Positions 42,297-52,162 of a DNA stretch of 64,000 bases are shown one piece after another. A program made the translations under genes and the position numbers. Source of the stretch: Geotalea toluenoxydans JCM 15764 (lineage in GTDB: Bacteria > Desulfobacterota > Desulfuromonadia > Geobacterales > Geobacteraceae). Where the stretch lies: the NCBI RefSeq assembly GCF_001311985.1, contig NZ_BBCJ01000008.1, forward strand, positions 91,552 to 155,551. Direction: 5' to 3'. A model generated the notes under the pieces. That model was not told the origin of the DNA and did not search any database. It saw nothing but the letters and a program-made list of their open reading frames with translations. How positions within the stretch are numbered: the stretch's first letter is position 1; each line of letters begins with the position of its first letter.

Positions 42297-43157
42297 TTAC
42301 TCCATAAGGATATAATCTGCGTCGTCTTTCGCCACATTATCCGGCGATAGTTCAGGAAATTCGGGCAGTATAACTTTATATGAGATATCAGAGGCGCGTT
42401 CAAGTTCAGCAGGAATACCACTTTTCAGTGCATGTCCGGCCCCCGTCAGGACCACCATTGTTCGTCCGGAATTCCTCCTCACATAATTCATTATTCCCGA
42501 TGCCATGAAAGAATTCCATAATTTCTGCGCCTCGCAGAAATGGATAAAAGACTTGTCGCTTTTGTTGTGGGATGCGTAAACCTGTCTTATGAAGGCCATG
42601 TATTCAGGATCCACATTACAGGTGACCCCAGGGGGAACCTTTTTCAATTCTTTTGGTGTCAGAGAGGCGAAACCTCGGCGGGCCACCTTTTTCGGAATTT
42701 TTGGATCTATGTTAAGACCGATGAGGGGTATACGGTGCTCTTTGGTGTAAAGAAAAATATCGCTGTAAAGGGGCCATGGCATTTGCCAGTTTTTATAGTA
42801 AAGCCTGATGAAGGTTGATTTGTCCAGGGTTCCGTTGGTCCAGAGGTCAAGATGTCGCTGACTGTCGGCGGTAAACATCTCCATACCGACTGCAATGGGG
42901 GTTTCAGCCTGATGATAGGCCTCGATAACGGCCAACTGCAGCTGATGATGCTCTTGACTGTCGTGTGATTCACCTATGACAACAACATTTGTCCCTTTCA
43001 TTTCATCGATCATCTGCTGAAAGGTTATGATTTTACCATCGCTTACACGATAAACCGGCTGATCATTGGTAATATGTCCAAATGCCGGTATAGCCACGAG
43101 AACCGCAATACAGAGAGCTGCAAAAAAACCTGACAACACCGGACAAGGTCTGGGCAT
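42297..43157 (-). CDS. ChaN-like haem-regulated exported protein
   Basis: A 286-residue protein with a signal peptide (FFAALCIAVLVAIPAFG). The ChaN (DUF399) fold is shown by VVVIGESHDSQEHHQLQLAVIEA, the EMF motif in VGMEMFTADSQRHLD, and VVLTGAGHALKSGIP, which supply the predicted metal/haem-binding residues. ATG follows GGGGGAAGCA. No lipobox Cys is seen, unlike some relatives. It is 35 bases downstream of the DUF512 gene on the same strand. Substrate unknown. Confidence 0.82.
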   Translation of the reverse strand: MPRPCPVLSGFFAALCIAVLVAIPAFGHITNDQPVYRVSDGKIITFQQMIDEMKGTNVVVIGESHDSQEHHQLQLAVIEAYHQAETPIAVGMEMFTADSQRHLDLWTNGTLDKSTFIRLYYKNWQMPWPLYSDIFLYTKEHRIPLIGLNIDPKIPKKVARRGFASLTPKELKKVPPGVTCNVDPEYMAFIRQVYASHNKSDKSFIHFCEAQKLWNSFMASGIMNYVRRNSGRTMVVLTGAGHALKSGIPAELERASDISYKVILPEFPELSPDNVAKDDADYILME

Positions 43158-43192
43158 TGCTTCCCCCGTCAGTAATTAGGGATCAAGCGGCT

Positions 43193-44494
43193 TCATGCAG
43201 ACTGAAATCGGATAATTGCTTCGTAAATTCCACGAGGCGTCGATTCGGCGACCACGATATCCTTCCCCAAAGCATTTTGCAGATCATCAGTACTTAAATC
43301 ATCGAGGAAAATCCCTTCCCCTTCCTTAAGCATAACATCCGGTATAAGAATTACATCCCCTGACTCCACTTTCTTCAGGCAATCCAAAATGTCGCCACCG
43401 GAAACAAGTCCAGTCACCGTGACGGTGTCCCCAAAGAGCCGATTTTTTATCGGCACGGTTGTAAACTTTATTCCTGTCTTGTCCGCCAAGCGGTGAAGGA
43501 AACCCTCCAGATAAGGATATGGCGACTCCCCGGTTACAACGGTGACAGATGCCTGCTTCAACCTTTTTGCCCCATGGACAACTTCATCCGCTTCCTCCAG
43601 AAAGACCGGCACCATACCGACACCGTTTTCAATCTGTGGGAGGTCTCCGTACAACTCAAGGGGAGGAAATGCCACCTCCCCTTTAATGTAGAACTCATCG
43701 GCAAAAAAGAGGAAAGGTTCCCCCAGACGCCTTGCCAGCCCGGCCATTTCAGGCTGCCATTGGGAGAGCAATTCAGCTGCATATTCCTTCGTCACCGACT
43801 GTAAGGCCGGCAGTCCTTTGCGGTGCATGGTCAGGCCGACCGGTACCACAGCCAGGGAAGCAACAGCGGGAAACAGTGACGACAGATCGGCAACTGTCCG
43901 GGCCAGAACTTTGCCATCATTGACTCCAGGACAAAGCACCACCTGGGTGTGCATGGTAATGCCGGCCCCTGCCAGTTCCTTCATTATTTCGAGAATAGGA
44001 GGAATTCCCGGCTTGCCCAACATCTCTTCCCGCACCAGAGGATCTGTTGCATGTACGGAAATATAGAGCGGTGAGAGCCTTTGCGACTTGATCCGCTTCA
44101 GGTCGCTGGCATCGATATTGGCCAGAGTCACATAGTTGCCGTAGAGGAAAGAGAGCCGGTAATCCTCATCCTTGACGTAAAGAGGCCTCCGCAGTCCCTT
44201 GGGCAATTGATGAACAAAACAGAAAATACACTTGTTGCCGCACTCGGCAGGAACCGGCGCCTGAAAAATGAGGCCGAGAGGCTCGGATTCATCCCGTTCC
44301 ACCTCCATCTCCCAGACCTCTCCATCCCCTTTCACAACCTCAAGGGTCAGCTCCTCATCTGCGGAAAAAAAATTAAAATCGATGATGTCCCGCAGCCTGT
44401 GGCCATTGATGGCTACCAACCGGTCCCCCGCCTCTATTTCAAGCTCGTCGGCGATGCTTTCCGGTATAACACTTTCGATCAACAAACCTTCCAT
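43193..44494 (-). CDS. DUF512 protein with PDZ and radical-SAM-like iron-sulfur motif
   Basis: A 433-residue protein. An N-terminal PDZ-like domain (LLIESVIPESIADELEIEAGDRLVAINGHRL) is followed by CGNKCIFCFVHQLPKGLRRPLYVKDEDYR, a CxxxCxxC cluster typical of radical-SAM enzymes, then LYISVHATDPLVREEMLG and the DUF512 C-terminal domain (VPVFLEEADEVV, TVVTGESPYP). ATG at 44494 overlaps the permease stop (TGATG). The reaction of this family is not established. Frame intact. Confidence 0.85.
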   Translation of the reverse strand: MEGLLIESVIPESIADELEIEAGDRLVAINGHRLRDIIDFNFFSADEELTLEVVKGDGEVWEMEVERDESEPLGLIFQAPVPAECGNKCIFCFVHQLPKGLRRPLYVKDEDYRLSFLYGNYVTLANIDASDLKRIKSQRLSPLYISVHATDPLVREEMLGKPGIPPILEIMKELAGAGITMHTQVVLCPGVNDGKVLARTVADLSSLFPAVASLAVVPVGLTMHRKGLPALQSVTKEYAAELLSQWQPEMAGLARRLGEPFLFFADEFYIKGEVAFPPLELYGDLPQIENGVGMVPVFLEEADEVVHGAKRLKQASVTVVTGESPYPYLEGFLHRLADKTGIKFTTVPIKNRLFGDTVTVTGLVSGGDILDCLKKVESGDVILIPDVMLKEGEGIFLDDLSTDDLQNALGKDIVVAESTPRGIYEAIIRFQSA

Positions 44495-45570
44495 CACGCA
44501 CCTTTGTAATATGCCGTGCTCCGGTAATAATCGAGCAGCGAGCGAAAAAAAACGTTGAGCACTGCAGTTACCGGCACCGCCAGCAGCATGCCGAATATGC
44601 CGAACCATTGGCCCCCCATGAGAAGGGCAAGGATTGTTACAACAGGATGCAGCCCCACCTTGTTACCAACGATTTTGGGGGTAATGATGCCCCCTTCTGC
44701 CGCCTGCACCAGCATGAACCAGCCCAGACAAAGCATTGGATGTAGAAGATCATGGAACTTGAGAAAGGCCATGAGCATGGAAAAGACAATGCCGAAGAGC
44801 GTCCCCAGATAGGGAATCATGAACAGAAGGCCGGATATGGTGCCGATGAGAATAGCCAGGTCAATACCGATGAAGTAAAGTCCGATGCTGTAAAGCACCG
44901 CCAAAATGGCGCAAAGCATCAATTGACCGCGGACGAAGGATGAAAGCACCTCATCCACCTCTGCCGCCTTCTGACAAAACCATGGCCTGTAACGCTCCGG
45001 GACAAGATTCAGCAATGTGGTCTTCAGTTCCGGCATGTCCTGGAGAAAATAAAAAAGATAGATGGGAGTGATGAAATAGCCGAGGATGGATAGAACGAAG
45101 GCCAAGGTGGAGCTGAAGGCCCGCGTAACAACGGCGAATGTTTCCTTGAACAGGCTGAAGGAAATGCCGCGCAACCGCTCAAGCGCTGTTGTCAGGTGTT
45201 GATAGGCCTTTTCCGACGTCTCGATATCCAGGTACGCCTTCACGCCGGCCGGTATATAGTTGTACAGCCGGTTAGCGTACTCGGGAAGATTTATCTCTAT
45301 TGAACCCAACTCCCCTTTTATGGAGACGATGAAGAACAATATTGCCAGGGTGGCCAGAAGAACAAGCACAAGGAAGACTAGAATTATGGCAAGTGTCCGG
45401 TTCATCCCTCGCTCCGTCAGCTTTGCCACGAGAGGGTTCAAGATGTAGGTGAGGATCAGGGCAATAAAGACCGGCAGGAAAACTGTTCCTGACAGGAAAA
45501 TCACAGTCAGCGCCACTAAAGCAAAAAGCATAGCAATGATCAAAAATTTTTTTTCACTGGTCATCGTCAT
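44494..45570 (-). CDS. AI-2E/PerM family permease
   Basis: A 358-residue protein with about eight membrane helices and the family signature IPYLGTLFGIVFSMLMAFL, plus GGIITPKIVGNKVGLHPVVTILALLMGG near the C-terminus. Family members are loosely linked to autoinducer-2 export or ion-coupled transport; the substrate here is unknown. Preceded by a weak ribosome site and translated with the DUF512 protein. Confidence 0.88.
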   Translation of the reverse strand: MTMTSEKKFLIIAMLFALVALTVIFLSGTVFLPVFIALILTYILNPLVAKLTERGMNRTLAIILVFLVLVLLATLAILFFIVSIKGELGSIEINLPEYANRLYNYIPAGVKAYLDIETSEKAYQHLTTALERLRGISFSLFKETFAVVTRAFSSTLAFVLSILGYFITPIYLFYFLQDMPELKTTLLNLVPERYRPWFCQKAAEVDEVLSSFVRGQLMLCAILAVLYSIGLYFIGIDLAILIGTISGLLFMIPYLGTLFGIVFSMLMAFLKFHDLLHPMLCLGWFMLVQAAEGGIITPKIVGNKVGLHPVVTILALLMGGQWFGIFGMLLAVPVTAVLNVFFRSLLDYYRSTAYYKGA

Positions 45571-45645
45571 GATTATCCCGAATAAAGAAAGATGATTGGC
45601 TGCGCAGCCAGCAAGGATAGCGCAGCAATCCCTCTTTTACAAACA

Positions 45646-45685
45646 AAAACAGGGAAGACCCAGCCGGGTCAATCCCTGTTTTTTG
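45646..45685. terminator. Bidirectional terminator after hfq
   Basis: ACAGGGA-GACCC-AGCC-GGGTC-TCCCTGT forms a long interrupted stem with T-runs on both sides (six on plus, five on minus). It ends the mutL-miaA-hfq operon. Confidence 0.8.
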
Positions 45686-45707
45686 ATCGTTGAAGCTGTT
45701 GCAGTGC

Positions 45708-45932
45708 CTATTGATGCAGTCTGAAATTACCGTCCACAGAAGTTATGCTGGATATGGCGTGTTTATAGATGAGAAGATCGCCCTGTACTTCCATAAGAAC
45801 CGAGAAATTATCGAACGACTTGATGTAGCCTTCCAGCTTGCTGCCGGCCATGAGCTGGACGGTAACCTTTACCCTCTCTTTTCGTGCCTGGTTAAGGTAC
45901 TGATCCTGGATGTTGAAAGGTGCTTTTGGCAT
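45708..45932 (-). CDS. hfq: Hfq RNA chaperone
   Basis: A 74-residue Sm-like protein that binds small RNAs and A/U-rich mRNA. Start [19 protein letters not shown] at 45932 behind GAGGAG. Sm1 motif [27 protein letters not shown]; Sm2 motif YKHAISSI, the YKHA signature of Hfq. The QDQYLN N-terminus forms the proximal RNA face. It is last in mutL-miaA-hfq and followed by a terminator. Confidence 0.96.
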   Translation of the reverse strand: MPKAPFNIQDQYLNQARKERVKVTVQLMAGSKLEGYIKSFDNFSVLMEVQGDLLIYKHAISSITSVDGNFRLHQ

Positions 45933-46872
45933 GGTCCTCTCCTCTTTCAAAAAATTCAATCACATGGTTACAAATATTAGCAAATGCCGCAGGATATTCA
46001 ACCCATTTAATCCCATATTCTTTATTAAACCAAGTCATCTGCCGTTTTGCATAACGTCTCGTATCCCTCTTGATCAGCTGCACCGCCTGATCCAGAGAAA
46101 TTTCACCCTTAAGAAAAGAACATATCTCCTTATAGCCTATGGAGCGCATTGCCTTTAAATCCCTGGCATAGCCCAGTCGGAACAGCTCCTCCACTTCCAC
46201 GGCCAGGCCCGACGCTATCATTTCATCAACACGCTTTTCCACCCGGCTGTATAATTCCTGCCGCTCCACATTTATCCCCAGCATCAGGCAGTCATACATC
46301 TGTTCGGCAAAACCATGCTCCTGCCTGAACTGTGACATTGGACGCCCCGTCTGCCGGTACACCTCCAATGCACGGATAATCCTTACCCGGTCATTGGGGT
46401 GAAGTCGTTCGGCAGTAATCGGGTCAACCTCAGCCAACAGCTGCAAAAGGCCTTCGTTGCCAATTTCTTTTGCCAGTTCATTCAATTCTCCGCGGATTTG
46501 TTCGTCTCCGCTAGGCGAATCAACCAGCCCTTGGAGCAAAGCACGGATGTAAAGGCCAGTCCCCCCAACGATGAAGACTCTCTTGCCGCGGCTGTGGATA
46601 TCTGCGATGGCCGCAACGGCATGCCGGCGAAAATCGGAAGCGGAAAAATTCACATCAGGAGTAACGATATCCATGAGGTGATGGGGTACGCGGCTGCTCA
46701 GGTCGGCTGACGGTTTAGCCGTACCGATATCCATGTCGCGGTATACCTGCATGGAATCGGCATTGACGATCTCGCCGTCAAAACGCTCGGCCAGGCGCAC
46801 CGCCAGCTCAGTCTTTCCTGAGGCAGTGGGCCCGACGATACTCACCAGTTTGATTTTCTCTTCACTCTTCAC
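45892..46872 (-). CDS. miaA: MiaA, tRNA dimethylallyltransferase
   Basis: MiaA attaches a dimethylallyl group to A37 of tRNAs reading UNN codons. P-loop [45 protein letters not shown] and [16 protein letters not shown] are diagnostic. The start is GTG at 46872, 8 bases after the mutL stop. As read it overlaps hfq by 41 bases. One extra T in the run of six T near 45955 would instead end the protein at VIEFF before hfq, so the last residues may be an artefact. Confidence 0.94.
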   Translation of the reverse strand: MKSEEKIKLVSIVGPTASGKTELAVRLAERFDGEIVNADSMQVYRDMDIGTAKPSADLSSRVPHHLMDIVTPDVNFSASDFRRHAVAAIADIHSRGKRVFIVGGTGLYIRALLQGLVDSPSGDEQIRGELNELAKEIGNEGLLQLLAEVDPITAERLHPNDRVRIIRALEVYRQTGRPMSQFRQEHGFAEQMYDCLMLGINVERQELYSRVEKRVDEMIASGLAVEVEELFRLGYARDLKAMRSIGYKEICSFLKGEISLDQAVQLIKRDTRRYAKRQMTWFNKEYGIKWVEYPAAFANICNHVIEFFERGEDHAKSTFQHPGSVP

Positions 46873-46880
46873 TCTTTGTT

Positions 46881-48673
46881 CTACCGTTTAAACATCCGCT
46901 CGATCTCGGCAAGGGTCAGTGTGTGTAACACCGGTCGCCCATGGGGGCAGTTGCTGGAAAATTCTGTGGCATCCATCTGCTGAAAGAGTGCCTTTATTTC
47001 CTGTTGGCTAAGGCAATGACTTCCGCGCACAACACTGTGCAGGCGATCCTGGCCAGGATGTCTTCCAGGATGTCCTGAAAAGAACGGCTTCGGCCCAGGC
47101 TCTGCAGCTCTTCCAGGATGTCCCGCAGTGTCTTCACATAATCATTGCCGCTCAACAGGTGAGGCACGGCATTCAACAGCCAGGTGGAACCACCGAATTC
47201 CTCCAGGCTAAACCCTACCCGATCCAGCTCGGTTTGGTGCTCCCGGATGACAGCACCTTCCTTGAATGAAAACTCCACCGTTTCGGGGAAAAGCAGCCGC
47301 TGTGACTCCACTCCCATTGCAGCATGCTGGGTCTTCAGGCGCTCAAAGGCAACCCGCTCATGTGCGGCGTGCTGATCGATGATAACCAGGCTGTTTCCAT
47401 CCTGGCAAAGGATATAGGCAGCGTTAAACTGGCCGATCACCGAAAGGCCGGAAAAATACCGGTGCTCTACTTCCGGCGCAGGAGCCGCCCCAGCTACCGG
47501 CATGGGATCAGCCGGAGCTGTTTCTCTGAAGCTTGCCGGCACTGCCGGTGTGGACATCCTGAATGATTGTTGTGTCGTTTGTTGCGGACGGTATTGGGTC
47601 AATGACTCCCGCACCTGGGCAATCCTTGCAGCCGCTATGGATGTGGAAGCCTGCGTCTTTTGCACCATGGGCTGTGTTCTTACCCATGGGGAAGAACGCA
47701 GCACTGACTCCACGGCCTCCTGAATGGCGTCATGCACCCTCTTGCTCCCGAAAGCGAACTTCGTGCTTGGTGGGATGGACGTTCACATCCACCTCTGCGG
47801 CGGGAACGCTTATGAAAAGCACCACCACCGGATAACGGCCCCGCTCCATGAAATTGCGATAAGCCTGAAGCACGGCATGCTGCACTACCTTGTCCCTTAT
47901 GAAACGGCCGTTGATATAGGTATAAACATGGGAAGCGGCGGAACGACTGCATTCGGGTTTGCCCACCAGACCGGTGACATTGAGTTGCCCGTCGCAGAAG
48001 TCTAACGGATAAAGATCCTGGGAGAGTGTGCGACCGAGAAGGGTTGCCACCCGTTCGCGCAGGTCCGCATTGAGAGCGCGAAAAACCGTCTTGCCGTCGT
48101 TGGTGTAAATAAAGCGGATGTCGGGGCGGGATATGGCCAGCCTGGTCAGGAGGTCCCCCACATGCCCCGCCTCAGTTTCGCTGCTCTTCATGAATTTGAG
48201 GCGGGCCGGAGTGTTGAAAAAGAGGTTGCGCACCGAGATTACTGTCCCTTCGGCCATGCCGCATGCCTTGACCTCCTTTATCCGCCCCCCCTCGGCATAG
48301 ATTTCGGTCCCTTCCAGGGACCCCTTTTCCCTGGTTGCCAGGGTGAAACGTGAAACGGAAGCCACCGAGGGGAGCGCTTCACCTCTGAAGCCGAGGGTGG
48401 CCAGGCTGAAGAGATCCTCATCATTAGATATCTTGCTGGTGGCGTGCCTTTCCAGGGCAAGCAGGGCATCTTCCGTGTCATGCCGCAGCCGGTGTCGGAG
48501 ACCCTGATAAGTCTTTTTCCCCCGGCCTCGATCTCGACCATGACCTCGCTACAGCCTGCATCCAATGCGTTCTCAACCAATTCCTTCACCACAGAAGCCG
48601 GTCTTTCCACCACCTCGCCGGCGGCAATCTTGTTGGTCAACTGCTCGGGAAGTATCTTGATCCGCGTAGCCAC
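46881..48673 (-). CDS. mutL: MutL, DNA mismatch repair protein (three frameshifts)
   Basis: A GHKL ATPase that couples MutS to strand incision. The N-terminal domain has [32 protein letters not shown], and [14 protein letters not shown]. The linker is Pro/Gln-rich. The C-terminal domain has [11 protein letters not shown]. No DQHA(X)2E(X)4E metal-site variant needed by nicking MutL could be judged beyond that motif. Breaks near 48480 (GMTR to [14 protein letters not shown]), 47742 (REQEG to VHDAIQEAV) and 47032 (RIAC to [12 protein letters not shown]) each need one base. The repaired end is [12 protein letters not shown]. Confidence 0.93.
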
Positions 48674-48817
48674 TAAATCACCTCGTCAAATACGGCCAAG
48701 ATACCCCATCCACCGCCTTGTTGTAAAGAAAGTTACCAAGTTCTCCTTTGCCGGAAAACCTTTTGATGCTACAATTTCCCCTGCAACCATGCCAAACCAA
48801 CTGCCGGAGAATCAATA

Positions 48818-51470
48818 ATGACCGAAAATCCCCATCGCACCATTTGTCGCAAGGACTACACCCCCCCCGATTATATCGTCGATAGAGTGGAGCTGCGTTT
48901 TGAACTGGACGAGGAGACGACACGTCCATTCCCGACTCAGCATCATGCGGCCCCCCCAGGCATTGGCCTCTGGAACGCCCCCCCTTGTCCTGGACGGGCA
49001 CCGATTCACGCTGTTGGAAATCAAGCTGGACGACAAGGTGCTTGTCCCCGGCAGCTATAAAGTGGACCAGGAACATCTGACTATTGACCAGGTATCGGAT
49101 AAATTCGTCCTTGAAATCACCACTGAATTGCGTCCCCAGGACAACACCTTTCTGGAAGGGCTCTATCGTTCCGGCGGCATGTTCTGCACCCAGTGCGAAG
49201 CTGAAGGTTTCCGCTCCATCACCTATTTCCCCGACCGGCCCGATGTGCTGGCAGTTTATACCACCACCATCGTGGCCGATAGGCAACGTTACCCCGTATT
49301 ACTTTCCAATGGGAATCCGATTGAAAAAGGAAATTTCGACAACGGCCGCCACTTCGTCACCTGGCATGACCCGTTTCCCAAGCCCAGCTATCTCTTCGCC
49401 CTGGTGGCCGGAGACCTGGTCTGCCTGGAAGATACCTTCACCACCCGCTCCGGGCGTCAAATTGCCCTCCGCATCTATGTGAATGAACAGAACCGGACCA
49501 AATGCGATCACGCCCTACGGTCGCTGCAGAAAGCCATGCTCTGGGATGAGGAAAATTTCGACCGCGAATACGACCTGGATATCTACATGATTGTCGCCGT
49601 TGATGACTTCAATATGGGAGCCATGGAGAACAAGGGTCTGAACGTCTTCAATTCCCGCTACGTGTTGGCCAGCCAGGAAACGGCCACCGACGACGATTTT
49701 CAGGCCATCGAAGAGGTCATCGGCCACGAATATTTCCACAACTGGACCGGCAACCGGATCACCTGCCGCGACTGGTTCCAGCTCTCCCTCAAGGAGGGGC
49801 TGACCATCTTCCGGGACCAGGAATTTTCAGCGGACATGGAATCGCGGGGGGTCAAGCGCATCGCCGACGTCCGTTACCTGCGCACCGCCCAGTTCGCCGA
49901 AGATGCCGGGCCCATGTCCCATCCGGTAAGGCCCGAATGCTACATGGAAATCAACAACTTTTATACCGTCACCGTCTATAACAAGGGCGCCGAAGTGATC
50001 CGCATGTTGCGCACCATGCTTGGTCCTGAGCGCTTCCGCCAGGGCATGGATCTTTATTTCAAGCGCCATGATGGCCAGGCGGCAACCGTTGAGGACTTTG
50101 TCCGGGCCATGGCCGATGCGGGAGGGATTGACCTGGGCCAGTTCAAGCGGTGGTACAGCCAGGCGGGTACCCCGAAACTGCAGATAAAGGGGGAATTCCA
50201 GGCCACGACAGGAACATATCTCCTCAACATCAGGCAAAGCTATCCAAAAACAGGTGATGAGACACCGAAGGAGCCGCTTCACATCCCTCTGACCATGGGT
50301 CTGCTCGACAGGGACGGCAATGAATTGCCCCTGACCATGGAAGGGGAGGACTCTGCCGGACCGACGACACGGGTTCTGGAGTTGCACCAATCGGAAGAGA
50401 AATTCCGCTTCACCGGTCTGAAAACGGCCCCGGTGCCGGCACTTTTGCGCGGGTTCTCCGCGCCGGTTCGGCTGGATTATGCATACAGTCACGAGGAGCT
50501 GGTCCTTCTGATGGCCCATGAGACCGATCCCTTCTGCAGATGGGAGGCGGGACAGCAGTTGGCTATCCAGGTCATGCTCGGCCTGGTGGCCGACTGGCAG
50601 GCCGGGCGTCAACTGGAGCTGGACAAAGGCATCATTTCAGCCTTCAAAGAAACTCTTTCCGGCAACGAAAAAGACCGTGCCTTTCTCGCCGAGGCCCTAA
50701 CCCTGCCCAGCGAGGCATATCTGGCCGATTCTATGGCCGTGGCCGATCCCGATGCGATCCATGCCGTCCGTCAGTTTGTAAGAAAAAGGCTGGCTACCGA
50801 GCTTAAGGCGGAATTTCACCAGGTTCACTCGGCCTGCCGCCCGACCCGCCCCTACAAGGTGGGTGATGGCCTAGCCGGAGACCGACGTCTGGCCAATCTC
50901 TGTCTCGCCTATCTCATGACCCTTGACGGCGATGAAGAAGTCGCCCTGTGCATCGACCAGTACCGTAAGGCTGACAATATGACCGATACCATGGGAGCGC
51001 TGGGTCCGCTCGCTTCTTCCAATTCTCCCGGTCGGCGCATCATCTTTGAAGAGTTCTATCAGCGCTGGCAGGGAGACCGACAGGTAGTTGACAAGTGGTT
51101 CTCCCTGCAGGCCACATCGAGCAGGCCCGATACGCTGGTGGAGGTGGAGAAACTGCTTGGCCATCCTGCCTTCGAACCGGCCAACCCCAACCGCTTCCGT
51201 TCCCTGGTCGGCGCCTTCTCCCAGGCCAATCCAGTGCGCTTCCACGATAAAAGCGGCGCCGGCTACAGATTTCTCACCGATCAGCTGATTCGCCTGATAC
51301 CCATCAATCCGCAGGTCTCCGCCCGCCTCATGTCGCCCCTGACCCGCTGGCACCGTTTGGACCAGAAACGGCAGGAATTGATGCGTGGAGAACTGGAACG
51401 GATCAGGGCGCTCCCCAATCTGCCGCGGGATGTTTACGAAGTGGTGGAGAAGAGTCTTGCAAAAAACTGA
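48818..51470 (+). CDS. pepN: Aminopeptidase N, M1 family (frameshifted)
   Basis: About 884 residues. GAMEN exopeptidase motif in FNMGAMENKGLNVFNSRYVLA; zinc site HExxH in VIGHEYFHNWTGNRITCRDWFQLSLKEGLTI with the third ligand Glu 19 residues on. The C-terminal DUF3458-type domains follow. The start at 48818 is MTENPHRTICRKDY. Near 48920 the frame breaks between DEETT and VHSRLSIMR. Two missing bases (CG) would give TRVHSRL, one of two places where two bases, not one, seem lost. Divergent from mutL (144-base gap). Confidence 0.93.
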
Positions 51471-51506
51471 TAGCCAAAAGAGCCGGTGAGGGCACAGGAG
51501 TGAACA

Positions 51507-51980
51507 CTACTCTTCTACGCCTCCCAGACGCAGAATCTGCCGCCATTCCTCCTCCCGCACCGGCTGAATAGACAGCCGGCTGCGGGAAAGAAGGACCATG
51601 CCCGACAGCTGGGTTGTTCTTCAGTTCCGCCAGCTTGACCGGCCGGGGGAAATGTTTGACAAAGCGCACATCCACCATGTACCAGACCGGCTTCTCTGCC
51701 GTACTCGCCGGATCGAAATGCTTATTCTCCGGGTCACGCGCCGTCCAGTCCGGATATCCGGCCTTAACAACCTCGGCAATGCGACGATGGCCGGCTCTGC
51801 AATGTTGCTGTGATAAAAAAGCACCTGATCCCCCACCTGCACCTCATCTCGCAAATAATTCCTCGCCTGGTAGTTCCTCACCCCGTCCCAGTGTTCGGTG
51901 CTGTCCGGACAGGTTCTAAGATCATCGAATGAAAAATTTGCCGGCTCCGACTTGAAAAGCCAATAGTTGCGTTGGGACAT
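51507..51980 (-). CDS. EVE domain protein (two frameshifts)
   Basis: About 158 residues. EVE/PUA-like domains bind modified bases in RNA or DNA. Features: YWLFKSEPANFSFDDL, HWDGVRNYQARNYLRDEVQVGDQVLFYHSN, IAEVVKAGYPDWTARDPENKHFD and WYMVDVRFVKHFPRPVKLAELK. Near 51773 one G is lost (IVG to IAEVV). Near 51620 two bases seem lost before LSGMVLLSRSRLSIQPV. The repaired stop is at 51507. ATG at 51980. Convergent with pepN, 36 bases apart. Confidence 0.87.
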
Positions 51981-52083
51981 GCAGATCACCCTCCCGTCGA
52001 TTTCAATCCATTCTAACTGTAGCAGACAGCTCTGACAAGACGCACCATCGTCATAACTATGAACACCAACTAAATACTGTTTA

Positions 52084-52097
52084 TTGACTTAGATCAA
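52084..52097 (+). promoter_or_regulatory. FNR/HcpR-family operator upstream of the octahaem nitrite reductase
   Basis: TTGAC-TTAG-ATCAA matches the FNR/DNR pattern TTGAT-N4-ATCAA with one change, and the left half TTGAC is the HcpR-type half-site. It lies 66 bases before the start codon. An AT-rich stretch at about 52110-52125 could be the -10, which would put the site near -41, the usual class II activator position. Confidence 0.55.
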
Positions 52098-52162
52098 ACC
52101 TTAATTATTATTTAAATATTATTTTTCCGCTGTAAACTTGCATTTTAAAAAAGGAGGGTTTC

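Noticed and set aside
49827..50612. Open frame on the minus strand across pepN (261 codons)
   Set aside because: Antisense to the conserved catalytic and middle domains of aminopeptidase N.
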